A DNA stretch of 64,000 nt from NCBI GenBank assembly GCA_027624855.1, contig JAQBTQ010000003.1, forward strand, positions 62,001 through 126,000, given 5' to 3'. The position numbers and the translations under genes are program-made. The DNA is from Bacteroidota bacterium. Its GTDB lineage: Bacteria; Bacteroidota; Bacteroidia; Flavobacteriales_D; Sanyastnellaceae. Below are positions 1 to 9,551 of this stretch, in pieces (the stretch's first letter is position 1; every line of letters starts with the position of its first letter). The notes under the pieces were generated by a model. It was not told where the DNA came from. It was given only the letters and a program-made list of their open reading frames with translations, and made no database searches.

Positions 1-1
1 C

Positions 2-1087
2 TCTCAAAACGATTCCAATGGTCTAAATGAAGCTGATGTTGTAGCTTTTGTGACAACCCACATCGAGTCCCAAGTTGGTTATGAAGCGGCTTTAGAGCCA
101 TATAAATCAGGATTATCCGAAGAAACCAAGGTTTTTGTTGCGGGTCGAAATGCTGTCAATAATGTTTCGATGGAATCAATAGATCCAGAATGGTTCTACG
201 AGGATTCAGTAAGGGTTGAAATATTGGATACGCGTGTCTATGGAAGTTCAGCGAGCATTATGGGTAAAGTCCATTTTTACAATTTTGGTTTTCACTCAGA
301 GAGGAGCTTCCATGGCACAGTCGTGGAAGAAGAAGGGCGCTTGCGATGGGACCGTTGGTTTCATGCCGAGAATGGGAATCTTGCCCGCAACGTGATGAAG
401 TTTGATTCGGACGTTGAAGGAGCGAAAGACCTTGCTAATCAAATGCTTTACCGTTCGCTTCAAGGGGATTTCAATGGGGCTGGCGCGCTGTCAGATTCCC
501 TATTGCTTATGGATCCTGAGATGGCTATGGCACATTCCGGGTCCATGTGGCGTGCTTGGGCCAACGGAGATCAAGAAGCTTGGGATGCGAACGTAGATCA
601 AGCGGTAGCCAAAAGTGAAAAAGAATCTGCTGCTTTGAATTATTATTTCAAATCGCATTCAGGTCGTTATGGCGACCGCTTGGAAAATGCCCTCAAGGCG
701 CACATGCTGGCATCTGATTCGCCATTAACCCAAACCAATTTGGCATGGGTGCTAATGGGCTCCGAAGATTTTGAATCTGCGCGCACCATTCTAGAGCAGG
801 CTTCGGAGCGTTGGAGTGCCATCGGTGGTATTTATAACATGATGGGATATTTGAATATGAGGCAGGATAAAATGGAGGAGGCTAAAACGTGTTTCTCAAT
901 GTACTTAAGGCTGGCGGGTGACGTGGCCAATGCACACGATAGCATGGGAGATTTTTATCGCGCACAAGGGCAAAAAGACGAGGCCATTGCTTGTTATCAA
1001 AAAGCACTGGAATTGGATGCCACTTTTACCGCGTCACAGCGAAAAATTGATGAGTTGAATAACCCGGCACCCGAAGAAGGCGCCTAA
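2..1087 (+). CDS. TPR-repeat protein, 5' end cut by window edge
   Basis: The reading frame is open to the first bases of the window, so the true start lies outside it; the first possible start inside is a GTG at 50. The first ~100 visible residues alternate short beta-strand and helix-like stretches, ending in a conserved-looking GTVVEEEGRLRWDRW segment that resembles a SnoaL/NTF2-like fold (a guess). The remaining two thirds are tetratricopeptide repeats; the last one (DEAIACYQKALELD) is textbook. TPR arrays bind partner proteins; the partner is unknown. It converges on the next TPR gene with a 12-base gap. Confidence 0.8.
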   Translation, partial: SQNDSNGLNEADVVAFVTTHIESQVGYEAALEPYKSGLSEETKVFVAGRNAVNNVSMESIDPEWFYEDSVRVEILDTRVYGSSASIMGKVHFYNFGFHSERSFHGTVVEEEGRLRWDRWFHAENGNLARNVMKFDSDVEGAKDLANQMLYRSLQGDFNGAGALSDSLLLMDPEMAMAHSGSMWRAWANGDQEAWDANVDQAVAKSEKESAALNYYFKSHSGRYGDRLENALKAHMLASDSPLTQTNLAWVLMGSEDFESARTILEQASERWSAIGGIYNMMGYLNMRQDKMEEAKTCFSMYLRLAGDVANAHDSMGDFYRAQGQKDEAIACYQKALELDATFTASQRKIDELNNPAPEEGA

Positions 1088-1099
1088 AGGTCAGGAAGG

Positions 1100-2152
1100 T
1101 CAGGGGCGGTTATAGAACGACTTCAGTGCCCTTTCTTTTGCCAGTGCTGCCGAAGTGTAATCTGGTTTTAAACGGAGTGCCTCGCTGTAATCGGATAGCG
1201 CGGCCTCCGTTTCACCCATGCTTTCAAGAGCCAATCCCCGATTGAAAAAGGCTTGGTGATAATAGGGCAAATGTTCGATTGCCTCGCTGAACCAAAAAAC
1301 TGCACTATCGTATTGAGCATAGTATTCAAGGTGAATGAAGCCTTGGTTAAAAGACGCCGTTGCGTTTGTTGAATCAATTGCTAATATTTCGCGGTACAAT
1401 CCAAGGGCGTCTCTGTATTGTTCTGAATTTTGATAGAAAATGGCCAGGTTGTATTTCGCCTCGATTGAGCTAGGTCGCAACTCAATCGCGGAGCGATAAA
1501 ATTCCTCTGCTAAAGGGTTTTGTTGACCTGCCAAGTAAATTCCGAGCGAAATGTACCCATCAAAGAATTCAGGATTGACCTCAATCGCCGTTTGATAGGA
1601 ACTGATGGCCTTATCTTGGTCATTCTGCGAAGCATAAATTTTGCCTTTCATCCAATATGCCTCATGAAGTTGGTTGTCGATTCGGAGGGCTGAATTGAGG
1701 TCTTCAAATGCCCGCTCAAATTGATTGAGATGGACATAGAATTCTGCGCGAAGAAGCCGGCATTCAGTGCTTTGAGGAGCGAGTCTGATGCATGAATTGA
1801 GTTCATCCATGCAACCATCGAAGTTTTGCATTCGGTACAACATGTCCACTCGTTGTTCCCAAGCGGGTGCAAATGCAGAATCTGCTTTGAGGGCGAGTCC
1901 CCAATCTTCAAAAGCCCTCTGAGGCTGACCATAATTTGAATAGTACAATGCACGATCATGGTAGGCTTGCGGATCGTTGGGCGAATCGATGATTCGCGCG
2001 TTCAATGAATCTAGTTGCGTCGGCTGATTGCTCGATTCAGCTTGCTTAATAGAATCATTGCATTGGACGAGAGAGAATGATAGAAAAACAACAAGGGCAG
2101 CGGAAATCCGTGCCCTTGTTAGGATTGTTTTTTTTCGTGTCAATCGCCGCAT
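1100..2152 (-). CDS. TPR-repeat lipoprotein
   Basis: A 350-residue protein with a basic N-terminus, a hydrophobic stretch and a lipobox-like LVQC around residue 31, so it is probably an exported lipoprotein. From about residue 45 to the end there are roughly eight TPR units in tandem (examples: AFEDLNSALRID, AISSYQTAIEVNP, ALSDYSEALRLKPD). The function is unknown beyond protein-protein scaffolding in the envelope. It starts only 8 bases after the recA stop on the same strand, so it is probably co-transcribed with recA. Confidence 0.85.
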   Translation of the reverse strand: MRRLTRKKTILTRARISAALVVFLSFSLVQCNDSIKQAESSNQPTQLDSLNARIIDSPNDPQAYHDRALYYSNYGQPQRAFEDWGLALKADSAFAPAWEQRVDMLYRMQNFDGCMDELNSCIRLAPQSTECRLLRAEFYVHLNQFERAFEDLNSALRIDNQLHEAYWMKGKIYASQNDQDKAISSYQTAIEVNPEFFDGYISLGIYLAGQQNPLAEEFYRSAIELRPSSIEAKYNLAIFYQNSEQYRDALGLYREILAIDSTNATASFNQGFIHLEYYAQYDSAVFWFSEAIEHLPYYHQAFFNRGLALESMGETEAALSDYSEALRLKPDYTSAALAKERALKSFYNRP

Positions 2153-2160
2153 ACTTCGGT

Positions 2161-3192
2161 TCAGATTGCCTCCAAAACCTCCACTGGTGCAGGCTCTGAT
2201 TCTTGACGAATCGCGTCCTTGATCTTCCCTTCTAGCTCATCCTGCAATTCAGGATTGTCTTGAAGCAAAGACCGCACAGCATCACGACCTTGGCCTAGTT
2301 TGGTTTCACCGTAACTAAACCAGGACCCGGACTTTTTAATGATGTTGAGATCCACTCCCAAATCGATGATTTCGCCAGATTTTGAGATGCCTTCTCCATA
2401 GAGGATGTCAAATTCTGCTCGTCGGAAGGGTGGTGCGACTTTGTTTTTTACGACTTTCACTTTTGTGCGATTGCCCAAGACTTTGTCACCATCTTTCAAC
2501 TGAGTGGATCGGCGAATATCCAGTCGAACGGATGAATAAAACTTCAACGCATTACCACCGGTAGTGGTCTCAGGATTGCCGAACATTACACCGATCTTTT
2601 CGCGGAGTTGGTTAATGAAGATGCAACAGCATCCGGTCTTGCTGATTGAGCCAGTGAGCTTTCTTAATGCCTTGGACATCAATCGTGCTTGCAAGCCTAC
2701 CGAAGAGTCTGACATCTCTCCTTCGATCTCAGCTCTAGGCGTGAGGGCGGCTACCGAGTCAATGACGATTAAATCAATGGCCCCTGAGCGGATCAAGTTA
2801 TCCGCAATCTCCAATCCCTGTTCTCCATTGTCGGGTTGAGAAATCAAGAGGTTTTCAGTGTCCACTCCTAGGTTTTCGGCGTAGAACTTATCGAAAGCAT
2901 GCTCGGCGTCAATGATTGCGCAAATACCCCCTTGTTTTTGAGCTTGTGCGATCGCGTGAATCGCCAAAGTGGTCTTCCCAGAACTTTCAGGTCCATAGAT
3001 TTCGACAATTCGACCTTTTGGATAGCCTTGAATTCCCAAAGCCAGATCCAATGTCAATGAACCCGAGGGGATTGATTCGACGACTTCAACAGCTTCGTCA
3101 CCCAATTTCATTACGGCTCCTTTGCCATAAGTTTTGTCCATGCGGTCCAAAGTCATTTGGAGCGCTTTTAGTTTTTGTGCGTCTGCAGACAT
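2161..3192 (-). CDS. recA: Recombinase RecA
   Basis: RecA polymerises on single-stranded DNA, drives ATP-dependent strand exchange and triggers LexA-type autocleavage where present. The 343-residue length is standard. The Walker A GPESSGKT lies at about 67-74, Walker B LIVID at about 142-146, and the conserved [22 protein letters not shown] segment (loop L2 region) follows. The C-terminus is acidic as usual. The TPR lipoprotein gene follows 8 bases downstream. A 100-base gap upstream, before the bcp stop, carries candidate promoter elements (listed separately). Very high confidence. Confidence 0.99.
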   Translation of the reverse strand: MSADAQKLKALQMTLDRMDKTYGKGAVMKLGDEAVEVVESIPSGSLTLDLALGIQGYPKGRIVEIYGPESSGKTTLAIHAIAQAQKQGGICAIIDAEHAFDKFYAENLGVDTENLLISQPDNGEQGLEIADNLIRSGAIDLIVIDSVAALTPRAEIEGEMSDSSVGLQARLMSKALRKLTGSISKTGCCCIFINQLREKIGVMFGNPETTTGGNALKFYSSVRLDIRRSTQLKDGDKVLGNRTKVKVVKNKVAPPFRRAEFDILYGEGISKSGEIIDLGVDLNIIKKSGSWFSYGETKLGQGRDAVRSLLQDNPELQDELEGKIKDAIRQESEPAPVEVLEAI

Positions 3193-3233
3193 TTTTCGTT
3201 GTTTTGGACGAAGGTATCTTACCTACATCGTAA

Positions 3234-3264
3234 TGAACTTACGGAGTGGGGTACTTTTTGTCAA
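3234..3264 (-). promoter_or_regulatory. Candidate recA promoter
   Basis: On the minus strand a TTGAC at 3264-3260 stands about 20 bases before TAAGTTCA (3241-3234), a partial match to the Bacteroidota -7 element TAnnTTTG. A second partial match, TACCTTCG, lies closer to the start codon. I cannot decide between them by eye. No LexA-type palindrome was obvious. Confidence 0.35.
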
Positions 3265-3292
3265 CGAAGTTCCCACTTTTGTTTTCGTTGCC

Positions 3293-3772
3293 TCAATTTT
3301 GAGCGAATCCATCGATGATTTCAGCAGCGTGATCTTTGGTTTTGGGTTTTGTGATAACCGCTTGAATGCATCCTGATTCATCAATCAAAAAAGTGGTTCG
3401 ATGCGTCCCTTCGTATTCTTTCCCCATGAATTTTTTCAATCCCCAAACCCCAAACGCCTCATGTAAGGAGAGGTCTTCGTCACAAGCCAAATCGAACGGC
3501 AACGCGTATTTGTCAATGAATTTTAAATGCTTCGATGCCGGATCTGGACTGACTCCCAGGATTTCAATGCCGTGTGATTTTAATTTGGCATAATGCTCCG
3601 TTAAGTTGCACGCTTGAGCCGTGCAGCCAGGCGTCATGTCCCGAGGATAGAAATACAAGGCGAGTTTGGAGCCTGTATAATCCGACAATTGCCGGGTCGT
3701 TCCGTCCTGGACGGTTGTTGAAAAATCGGGTGCGTCGTGACCCGCGGTAATTGGGGAAGCGATTTTAGTCAT
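3293..3772 (-). CDS. bcp: Thioredoxin-dependent peroxiredoxin, Bcp/PrxQ family
   Basis: Reduces hydrogen peroxide and organic hydroperoxides using thioredoxin. With the start at 3772 the protein is 159 residues, the usual Bcp size. The signature YFYPRDMTPGCTAQAC gives peroxidatic Cys50 and resolving Cys55 in the one-turn-apart PrxQ arrangement. The frame stays open upstream to 4009, but that would add a low-complexity non-homologous extension overlapping priA on the other strand, so I chose the internal ATG. It is divergent from priA with a 72-base shared regulatory gap. Confidence 0.95.
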   Translation of the reverse strand: MTKIASPITAGHDAPDFSTTVQDGTTRQLSDYTGSKLALYFYPRDMTPGCTAQACNLTEHYAKLKSHGIEILGVSPDPASKHLKFIDKYALPFDLACDEDLSLHEAFGVWGLKKFMGKEYEGTHRTTFLIDESGCIQAVITKPKTKDHAAEIIDGFAQN

Positions 3773-3844
3773 GTTGAATGAACAATTCTTTTTCCTGCAA
3801 GTTCGTTGCTGTCGTCTGCAATATTCTTCCCAATTTGCCAATCC

Positions 3845-6334
3845 ATGAAAACGCACGCCCTTTTTGTTGAGGTATTGGTGCCCTTGGCGCTGCCAAAGTT
3901 GCTGACCTATGTACTTGAAGGTGTCGAAGAACCCATCGAAGAGGGAATGCGCGTTGTGGTGCAAGTTGGAAATCGGAAACGATATACGGGCATTGTTTGG
4001 GAACTTCATGACATCCCACCCAAAGGTTTCGTGCCGCGTTCCATTGATTCTGTAATCGATGATCGGCCCGTTGTTACCCTTGCACAGCGCGAATTATGGC
4101 AATGGATGGCGGGGCATTACATGTGTACTTTGGGTGAGGTCATGTCGGCAGCCCTGCCTACGGGGTTAAAGTTGTCAAGTCAATCGCGGCTGGTCCCCAA
4201 TCCAGAAGCTGACTTGATGCGCATCTCATCTTTGGACGATCGCGCGCGATTGTTGTATGAATCCGTTGTGGCTCGAAATGGAATTCAACTAGCAGAAGCA
4301 GGAGCGATTTTAGATATCAAATATCCGCAGCGTTGGGTAAATCAATTGCTGGTGAATCAATTGGTTGTAAGTGAGGAGGAATGGAAGGCGAGGTACCGAC
4401 CAAAACAAGTCCATAGCATCCAATTGGCAGAGGAATTTCAAAACGAGGAAGAACTCAGCCAGCTGTTGGACCATTTAGAAAGACGGGCTCCCAAGCAAGC
4501 CCGTGTATTGAATGCGTTTTTACATATGGCGGATGAGCAAGGAGAGGGTTGGAACGCAGTATTCTTAGAAAGTGAAGTTGTCCATGCGGCTGAATCTGAT
4601 ACCTCAGCGATCAAGAGAATGGCAGACAAGGGAATTTGGTTAAGGGAAACAAAGAATGCACAGGTTGAGCGCCGCAATTCAGGACGCCCTGCTCCATTGC
4701 CTCAATTGAGCGCAACGCAGAAAGCCTCGTATAACGAATTGTTGGTCGCTTCAAACTCCAAGCGAAATGCGTTGCTTCATGGCGTCACAGGTTCGGGGAA
4801 AACTGAGGTGTACATTCATTTGATTGCGGACGCATTGGAGCGTGGTGAATCCGTGTTGTTTTTGGTCCCTGAGATCGCACTGACAACCCAGCTCATCGAT
4901 CGGTTATCGCATCATTTTGAACCGTTTCTTCACGTATATCACAGCCGATTTACGCGAAGGGAGCAGACGGAGACCTGGCTCAGTGTGCTGGGCAAAAAGG
5001 AAAAGGCCCAATCACCAAAACTATTGGTCGGAGCCCGATCAGCGATTTTCTTACCGATGCAGAAATTGGGGCTCATCATCGTGGATGAGGAACATGAACC
5101 GAGCTTTAAGCAGGTCGATCCGGCTCCACGTTATCACGCAAAGGACGTCGCAATATGGATGTCACGGCAGACACGTGCTTTTTTGGTATTGGGTTCAGCC
5201 ACACCTTCTGTTGAGACACATTGGCTGGTAGAAAATGGACGGATGGACAAAGTGGAGATGAATGAGCGATATGGAGGTGTGATGCTTCCTGAAATTTGGT
5301 GTGCGGACTTGAAAAAAGCCCATCGCCAACACGCCATGACGGGGCATTTTTCGAGGTTGCTCTTGCAAGAGATGGAATCGGTTTTGAAAGCCGAAAAGCA
5401 AATCATTTTGTTTCAGAACAGGAGAGGGTATAGTCCAATCTGGCAATGCGAAATATGCGCTTGGATGCCAAATTGCGAGCGGTGTGATGTGCCGCTTACC
5501 CTTCACAAGTGGAAAAATGAACTGAACTGTCATCACTGCGGGTTTCACTTGGATCCACCACCGCAGGATTGCTTGTCCTGTGGCAAATCTGCAATGAAAC
5601 CCAAAGGGTTGGGTACGGAGCGAATCGAAGAGGAATTGGGAGAATTGTTTCCAAAAGCACGTGTTGCCCGAATGGACGCAGATACGACACGTAACAAAAA
5701 CAGTCACCAGCACATGGTGCGCTCATTTGCTAATCGGGAATTCGATATTTTGGTGGGTACTCAGATGGTCACAAAGGGGCTGGATTTCGAGCACGTTGGC
5801 CTCGTAGGCGTGCTGAGCGCCGACCGCTTGTTGAATTTTCCAGATTTTAGAAATTTTGAGCGAGCCTTTCAAATGCTCACACAAGTGGCAGGTCGAGCTG
5901 GTCGATCCGGTCAGAGAGGCAAAGTGATTTTGCAGACGTTTAATCCCGATCATTGGGTGATGACCAAAGTGATGGCCAATGATTACCTCGGATTGGTCAA
6001 ACAAGAATTGCTCGATCGCAAGAATTATCGTTATCCTCCTTACGTTCGATTGATTCGTTTGACCCTGAAGCACAGCGATGAGGGTCGTTTGGAAGTCGCT
6101 GCAGACGTTTTGGCTTCGCGCCTAAAACAACGTTTTGCGGGGCGTGCAATAGGGCCCGAAACACCCATGATAGGCCGTATCAATGATCTTTATCAACGCG
6201 TCATTCTACTCAAGTTTGAGCGCGAATTGGGGACGAGCCAATACAAGCCGTTGCTGTCGGAAGATTTGCAAGCTTTTCAGAATGATGCCCGATTCAAACG
6301 CATCCGCCTTACGGTCGATGTTGACCCGGTCTGA
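3845..6334 (+). CDS. priA: Primosomal protein N' (replication restart helicase PriA)
   Basis: A superfamily 2 3'-to-5' DNA helicase that reloads the replisome at stalled forks. It is 829 residues from the ATG at 3845; an upstream in-frame start at 3806 would add 13 unconserved residues. The N-terminal 3'BD domain (FVEVLVPLALPKLLTY) is followed by Walker A GVTGSGKT at 313-320, the DEEH box at 414-417, and eight zinc-binding cysteines in pairs at about 535/538, 544/547, 562/565 and 576/579. The C-terminal helicase motif is QVAGRAGR. All key residues are present. The last 26 bases overlap the convergent propeller gene. Confidence 0.98.
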   Translation: MKTHALFVEVLVPLALPKLLTYVLEGVEEPIEEGMRVVVQVGNRKRYTGIVWELHDIPPKGFVPRSIDSVIDDRPVVTLAQRELWQWMAGHYMCTLGEVMSAALPTGLKLSSQSRLVPNPEADLMRISSLDDRARLLYESVVARNGIQLAEAGAILDIKYPQRWVNQLLVNQLVVSEEEWKARYRPKQVHSIQLAEEFQNEEELSQLLDHLERRAPKQARVLNAFLHMADEQGEGWNAVFLESEVVHAAESDTSAIKRMADKGIWLRETKNAQVERRNSGRPAPLPQLSATQKASYNELLVASNSKRNALLHGVTGSGKTEVYIHLIADALERGESVLFLVPEIALTTQLIDRLSHHFEPFLHVYHSRFTRREQTETWLSVLGKKEKAQSPKLLVGARSAIFLPMQKLGLIIVDEEHEPSFKQVDPAPRYHAKDVAIWMSRQTRAFLVLGSATPSVETHWLVENGRMDKVEMNERYGGVMLPEIWCADLKKAHRQHAMTGHFSRLLLQEMESVLKAEKQIILFQNRRGYSPIWQCEICAWMPNCERCDVPLTLHKWKNELNCHHCGFHLDPPPQDCLSCGKSAMKPKGLGTERIEEELGELFPKARVARMDADTTRNKNSHQHMVRSFANREFDILVGTQMVTKGLDFEHVGLVGVLSADRLLNFPDFRNFERAFQMLTQVAGRAGRSGQRGKVILQTFNPDHWVMTKVMANDYLGLVKQELLDRKNYRYPPYVRLIRLTLKHSDEGRLEVAADVLASRLKQRFAGRAIGPETPMIGRINDLYQRVILLKFERELGTSQYKPLLSEDLQAFQNDARFKRIRLTVDVDPV

Positions 6335-7385
6335 GTACAAAGGGTCTGCCTAATGGTGACAAAATTTGGATTAAATCAGAGTGCAAAGGCTCCCAACCCA
6401 ATTGTTCCATAGAAATTGATGCGTTGCCTGCTGACAAATCAATGCTCCTTTCATCCTTGAGCTGACCTGCTGTATTCCAGATGGCGAGATTCCAGACTCC
6501 TGGCATAGGGGAGAGGAGATGAATTGCGTTGGCCTCCCAATGCGCTTTTTCCGGTTTCGGATCGATTTCAGATAGGTCGTTAGAAGATCCAAAATCGTGA
6601 AAAGATGGAGTGCCATTTCCGCTATTGGCAACGCCCAATGTATCATTTTGCAAACTGTAGCTGATGTCAGCTGGATTGGCTAACCCGGAACTTGCTCCTT
6701 GAACGACGGTTTCTGAGCTGCTGAAGTCGTTGGTGTAGCGGGTGATGCGTGCAGGTGACCAAGAACTCACATAAAAACGACCCTGACCATCCATATCTAT
6801 TCCGTCGAGGTTTCCAAGACCCGTATTGGGAACGATGAAAGAAAATTCTCCCGTTTCCAGATCCACGCTAATGATGGATGCATTGTTTCCCCAATTGACT
6901 ACCAAGGCTCGGTTGTTGGCTTCATCTATGGTTACACCATTGGGCGTGGTTCCCGTAGCGGCCACCAGCACTTCTGAGCTCATCGCAGTAGGATCGGAAG
7001 TATCGATGCGATGGAGTTTTCCAGTCGAAAAATCGCTCACAATCAATTCGCCGGAGCGGCTACCCATTCCATTCAAGAATCCGGCTCCAGAAATGGAGAG
7101 GCTTCCTACCAATTCAGCCGTATTCAAATCATAGGCGCGAATGACATTGTTTCCTATTGCAAATAGATGGCCGTCAATGGCTTCCATGCCATGCGTCGCG
7201 ATTGCATTTCCAAAATACTCGTACGAATCTCCTACATCGGAAGTCACCAAAATGCTGTTGTTGTTTGAGATAAACCAGCGATTCGCTGAGCTGTCATATT
7301 CAACGGATTCGATGTTTCCGGGAGTTTGGGCCCAAGATATTGAATGGAAAAATGCCGCGAAAGCAATGAGTATAATTGGCTTCAT
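6309..7385 (-). CDS. Secreted SMP-30/NHL-like beta-propeller protein
   Basis: 358 residues with a signal peptide (cleavage near SWAQ, residue 20). The middle resembles SMP-30/gluconolactonase or NHL propeller blades: repeated NGVTIDEANNRALVV and LDGIDMDGQGRFYVSSW style strands. Metal ligands of true lactonases could not be assigned. The last ~75 residues (GVWNLAIWNTAGQLKDE and on) look like a degenerate T9SS type A sorting domain, suggesting surface display. It is last in the serC operon, with an ATGA overlap with the small membrane gene, and overlaps the priA 3' end by 26 bases in the opposite direction. Confidence 0.75.
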   Translation of the reverse strand: MKPIILIAFAAFFHSISWAQTPGNIESVEYDSSANRWFISNNNSILVTSDVGDSYEYFGNAIATHGMEAIDGHLFAIGNNVIRAYDLNTAELVGSLSISGAGFLNGMGSRSGELIVSDFSTGKLHRIDTSDPTAMSSEVLVAATGTTPNGVTIDEANNRALVVNWGNNASIISVDLETGEFSFIVPNTGLGNLDGIDMDGQGRFYVSSWSPARITRYTNDFSSSETVVQGASSGLANPADISYSLQNDTLGVANSGNGTPSFHDFGSSNDLSEIDPKPEKAHWEANAIHLLSPMPGVWNLAIWNTAGQLKDERSIDLSAGNASISMEQLGWEPLHSDLIQILSPLGRPFVLRPGQHRP

Positions 7386-7675
7386 GATCGGTTCGATTTA
7401 AGGGATTGGACATAAAGATGGGATATTCCTGCCCAAAACAAGGTAAACACCAAGGCTGCTGTAATCGCGTAAAAAACGAAGGCTTGAGGTTCTGCGGCGT
7501 CTGGTACCGGAGGAGCATCCCAAATGCTCCCGGCCTCTCCGTTAAGAATGGCCAGTGAACGCCTCCAAAAGTTGCGAATCAGGTAGTAACTCCCAAGTCC
7601 AATGATGGGCATCAATACAAGCCAGGCACGAAACCAAGGTTCGTAATTTGAATTACGTAAACCTTTAATAATCAT
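7382..7675 (-). CDS. Small membrane protein with two transmembrane segments
   Basis: 97 residues starting at the ATG at 7675, which overlaps the yggS stop as ATGA; the longer frame (to 7774) would lie inside yggS and is less likely. Two hydrophobic helices are visible, at about residues 17-35 (AWLVLMPIIGLGSYYLI) and 68-88 (FVFYAITAALVFTLFWAGI), joined by a proline- and acid-rich loop. No family recognised. Overlaps on both sides argue for translational coupling with yggS and the propeller gene. Confidence 0.7.
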   Translation of the reverse strand: MIIKGLRNSNYEPWFRAWLVLMPIIGLGSYYLIRNFWRRSLAILNGEAGSIWDAPPVPDAAEPQAFVFYAITAALVFTLFWAGISHLYVQSLKSNRS

Positions 7676-8331
7676 CGACTTCCAAATATGGCGCTTCCAA
7701 TGCGGACCATGGTGGACCCCTCGTTCAGCGCAATTCGCCAGTCGCCACTCATTCCCATGGAGCAAGTATCCCAATGTCCCGGATTCAATTCGTCAAAGGT
7801 GTTCCTGAGTGCTTTGAATTCTCTTCCTATCTGCTTTTCATCGTTCGTAAAAGTGGCCATACCCATGAGGCCATTGATTCGAACATGTGTTGACGGGATG
7901 CGGTGGATTTCTTCCAAGAACGCGTGGAGCTCATCCATGGTGAACCCAAATTTTTGCTCTTCGCTCGCGATGTGCATTTGAAGCAAAACTTGACTTATTC
8001 GATTGGAGCTGGCACTGTGATTTTGGATTTCCTTAAACAATCTTGGGCTATCCACCGCATGAATCAAATGTGCATGAGGGACGACCATTTTTACCTTATT
8101 GGTTTGAAGGTGGCCTATGTGGTGCCATCGGACGGTCTGGTCGTCAAAATGTTCAGCTTTTGATACCAATTCCTGGACACGGTTTTCACCCAAATCTACT
8201 TGTCCTGCATTCAATGCAGCTTGCAACAATTCAAAGGGTTTTGTTTTACTCACTGCAACCAGCGTCACATGGTTGGGCAATTCTGATTGAATCGCTTGAA
8301 GGTTGGCAGCAATGGTGGCAGACTCCATCAT
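7672..8331 (-). CDS. yggS: PLP homeostasis protein, YggS/PROSC family
   Basis: A fold-type III alanine-racemase-like barrel that binds pyridoxal phosphate and buffers its level, without known catalytic activity. It has 219 residues. The PLP-binding lysine is in VAVSKTKP (Lys29), and the phosphate-binding signature SMGMSGD and the terminal GSTMVRIGSAIFG are intact. It begins with two ATGs (8331 and 8328), the first overlapping the DUF1015 stop. Its position after serC, a PLP enzyme, fits cofactor supply, but this is inference. Confidence 0.95.
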   Translation of the reverse strand: MMESATIAANLQAIQSELPNHVTLVAVSKTKPFELLQAALNAGQVDLGENRVQELVSKAEHFDDQTVRWHHIGHLQTNKVKMVVPHAHLIHAVDSPRLFKEIQNHSASSNRISQVLLQMHIASEEQKFGFTMDELHAFLEEIHRIPSTHVRINGLMGMATFTNDEKQIGREFKALRNTFDELNPGHWDTCSMGMSGDWRIALNEGSTMVRIGSAIFGSR

Positions 8332-9551
8332 CGAATTTCATGGATAAACAATCCACTTCTGAGTTTTGGTTCTACCCAAGTGCTTTTTGGAGGCAAGAAT
8401 GCACCTCTGTCTGCGGTTGCTTTGATTTGTTCGGTTGAAACAGGAGCCAATTCGAACAGGACTGCGCCTGGATTTCTTTGAACGTACATGGCCAATTCGT
8501 CCGTCGTTTTTGTGCCGGGAATGTAGGTCAGGCGCTCATCGTTCCTGGCATCAGCAATGCCCAGAGATCGCTCGAAAAGGGTTTGTTGAAGGGCTTCGGC
8601 GTCAACTTGGTCCTTGTCGAAGTCTTTGCGACGCAAAATCCAATTTCCAGCACTTGAATGTACCTGAATTATCCCCAGTTGATTTGGAGCGCTGTCATGA
8701 GAGGTCACCCGCTGCCAATCAAAGCTAGAGGCATGTTCAGAGAAAGCGCGTTCCCAATCGCTCGCATTCCAGTTGGATTCGCACACCTCTCTGTGAAAAC
8801 CGCGAATTTTTATTTCAGATTCAGGAACGACGTAGGATAAGACTTGCTGTTTTGCTTTTTGACCAGGAAATTTCTCCGCGAGTCGAAGGCTTGAAGCAAC
8901 ACGATGGTGTCCGTCTGCTAGGTAAATGTCTTTGATGGCTTCAAATTCTTCAGACAAATCTTTTGAAATCGCTGAGTCAAGAATCCATGCCGTATGCCTA
9001 ATGCGGTCGGTTGTGCTGAAATCCAATTGTGGAGGCTGCGATTGCGTCCATTTTTGAATTGCGTTCCGCATCTTATTCCCAGCACTTTCTCCATCTGGAA
9101 ACATGCATAAAATTGGCTCTGCGTGGCATTCTACAACTTTGAGGTAGCGCTCAAAAAGCCTTTCTCTTTTGTCTAAAGTTTGTTCATGCAACTTCAGTCT
9201 TCCGGCTTGTATTCCATCAATGGACAACGCCCCAACAATCCCTGTACATTCATGATCCGGTCCAGATTGTCGGTAGATCACCAACACTTCCTCCGCGGAC
9301 TTTTGAAGCCATCCTGATTCGCAAAAGGAATCGTACCGGTCTTTTACCAGGCGAAAGAATCCATCTGATCCTCGACGCTCCGACGCTTTTTTTGTGCCGG
9401 CTGGATTGATGATGTGCAGGTACGAATAGGGGTTGCGGTCTAGCTTGTCTTGTAATTCAGACTTTCCATAAGTCAAATACGAGCGGGAAGCTACAAGATG
9501 TGCTTTGTCCGCAGCGGGTACAATAACGGGAAAGGGTGCAAGCCAATTCAA
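8328..9551 (-). CDS. DUF1015 family protein
   Basis: 407 residues, recognisable by AADKAHLVASRSYLTY near the start, the LKLHEQTL segment (about 119-126) and the IYLADGHHRVAS motif (DGHHR at 213-217). The GHHR-A element resembles box II of the ParB/sulfiredoxin fold, a fold also used by archaeal free-serine kinase SerK; DUF1015 itself has no firmly established activity that I know of. It starts at a TTG that overlaps the serA stop as TTGA, with no nearby ATG, so expression probably depends on coupling. The neighbours serA and serC suggest a role in serine or phosphoserine metabolism. Confidence 0.88.
   Translation of the reverse strand: MNWLAPFPVIVPAADKAHLVASRSYLTYGKSELQDKLDRNPYSYLHIINPAGTKKASERRGSDGFFRLVKDRYDSFCESGWLQKSAEEVLVIYRQSGPDHECTGIVGALSIDGIQAGRLKLHEQTLDKRERLFERYLKVVECHAEPILCMFPDGESAGNKMRNAIQKWTQSQPPQLDFSTTDRIRHTAWILDSAISKDLSEEFEAIKDIYLADGHHRVASSLRLAEKFPGQKAKQQVLSYVVPESEIKIRGFHREVCESNWNASDWERAFSEHASSFDWQRVTSHDSAPNQLGIIQVHSSAGNWILRRKDFDKDQVDAEALQQTLFERSLGIADARNDERLTYIPGTKTTDELAMYVQRNPGAVLFELAPVSTEQIKATADRGAFLPPKSTWVEPKLRSGLFIHEIR

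Noticed and set aside
5195-5713. A 172-codon frame antisense to priA
   Set aside because: It covers the zinc-binding region of priA in the opposite strand; no support as a gene.
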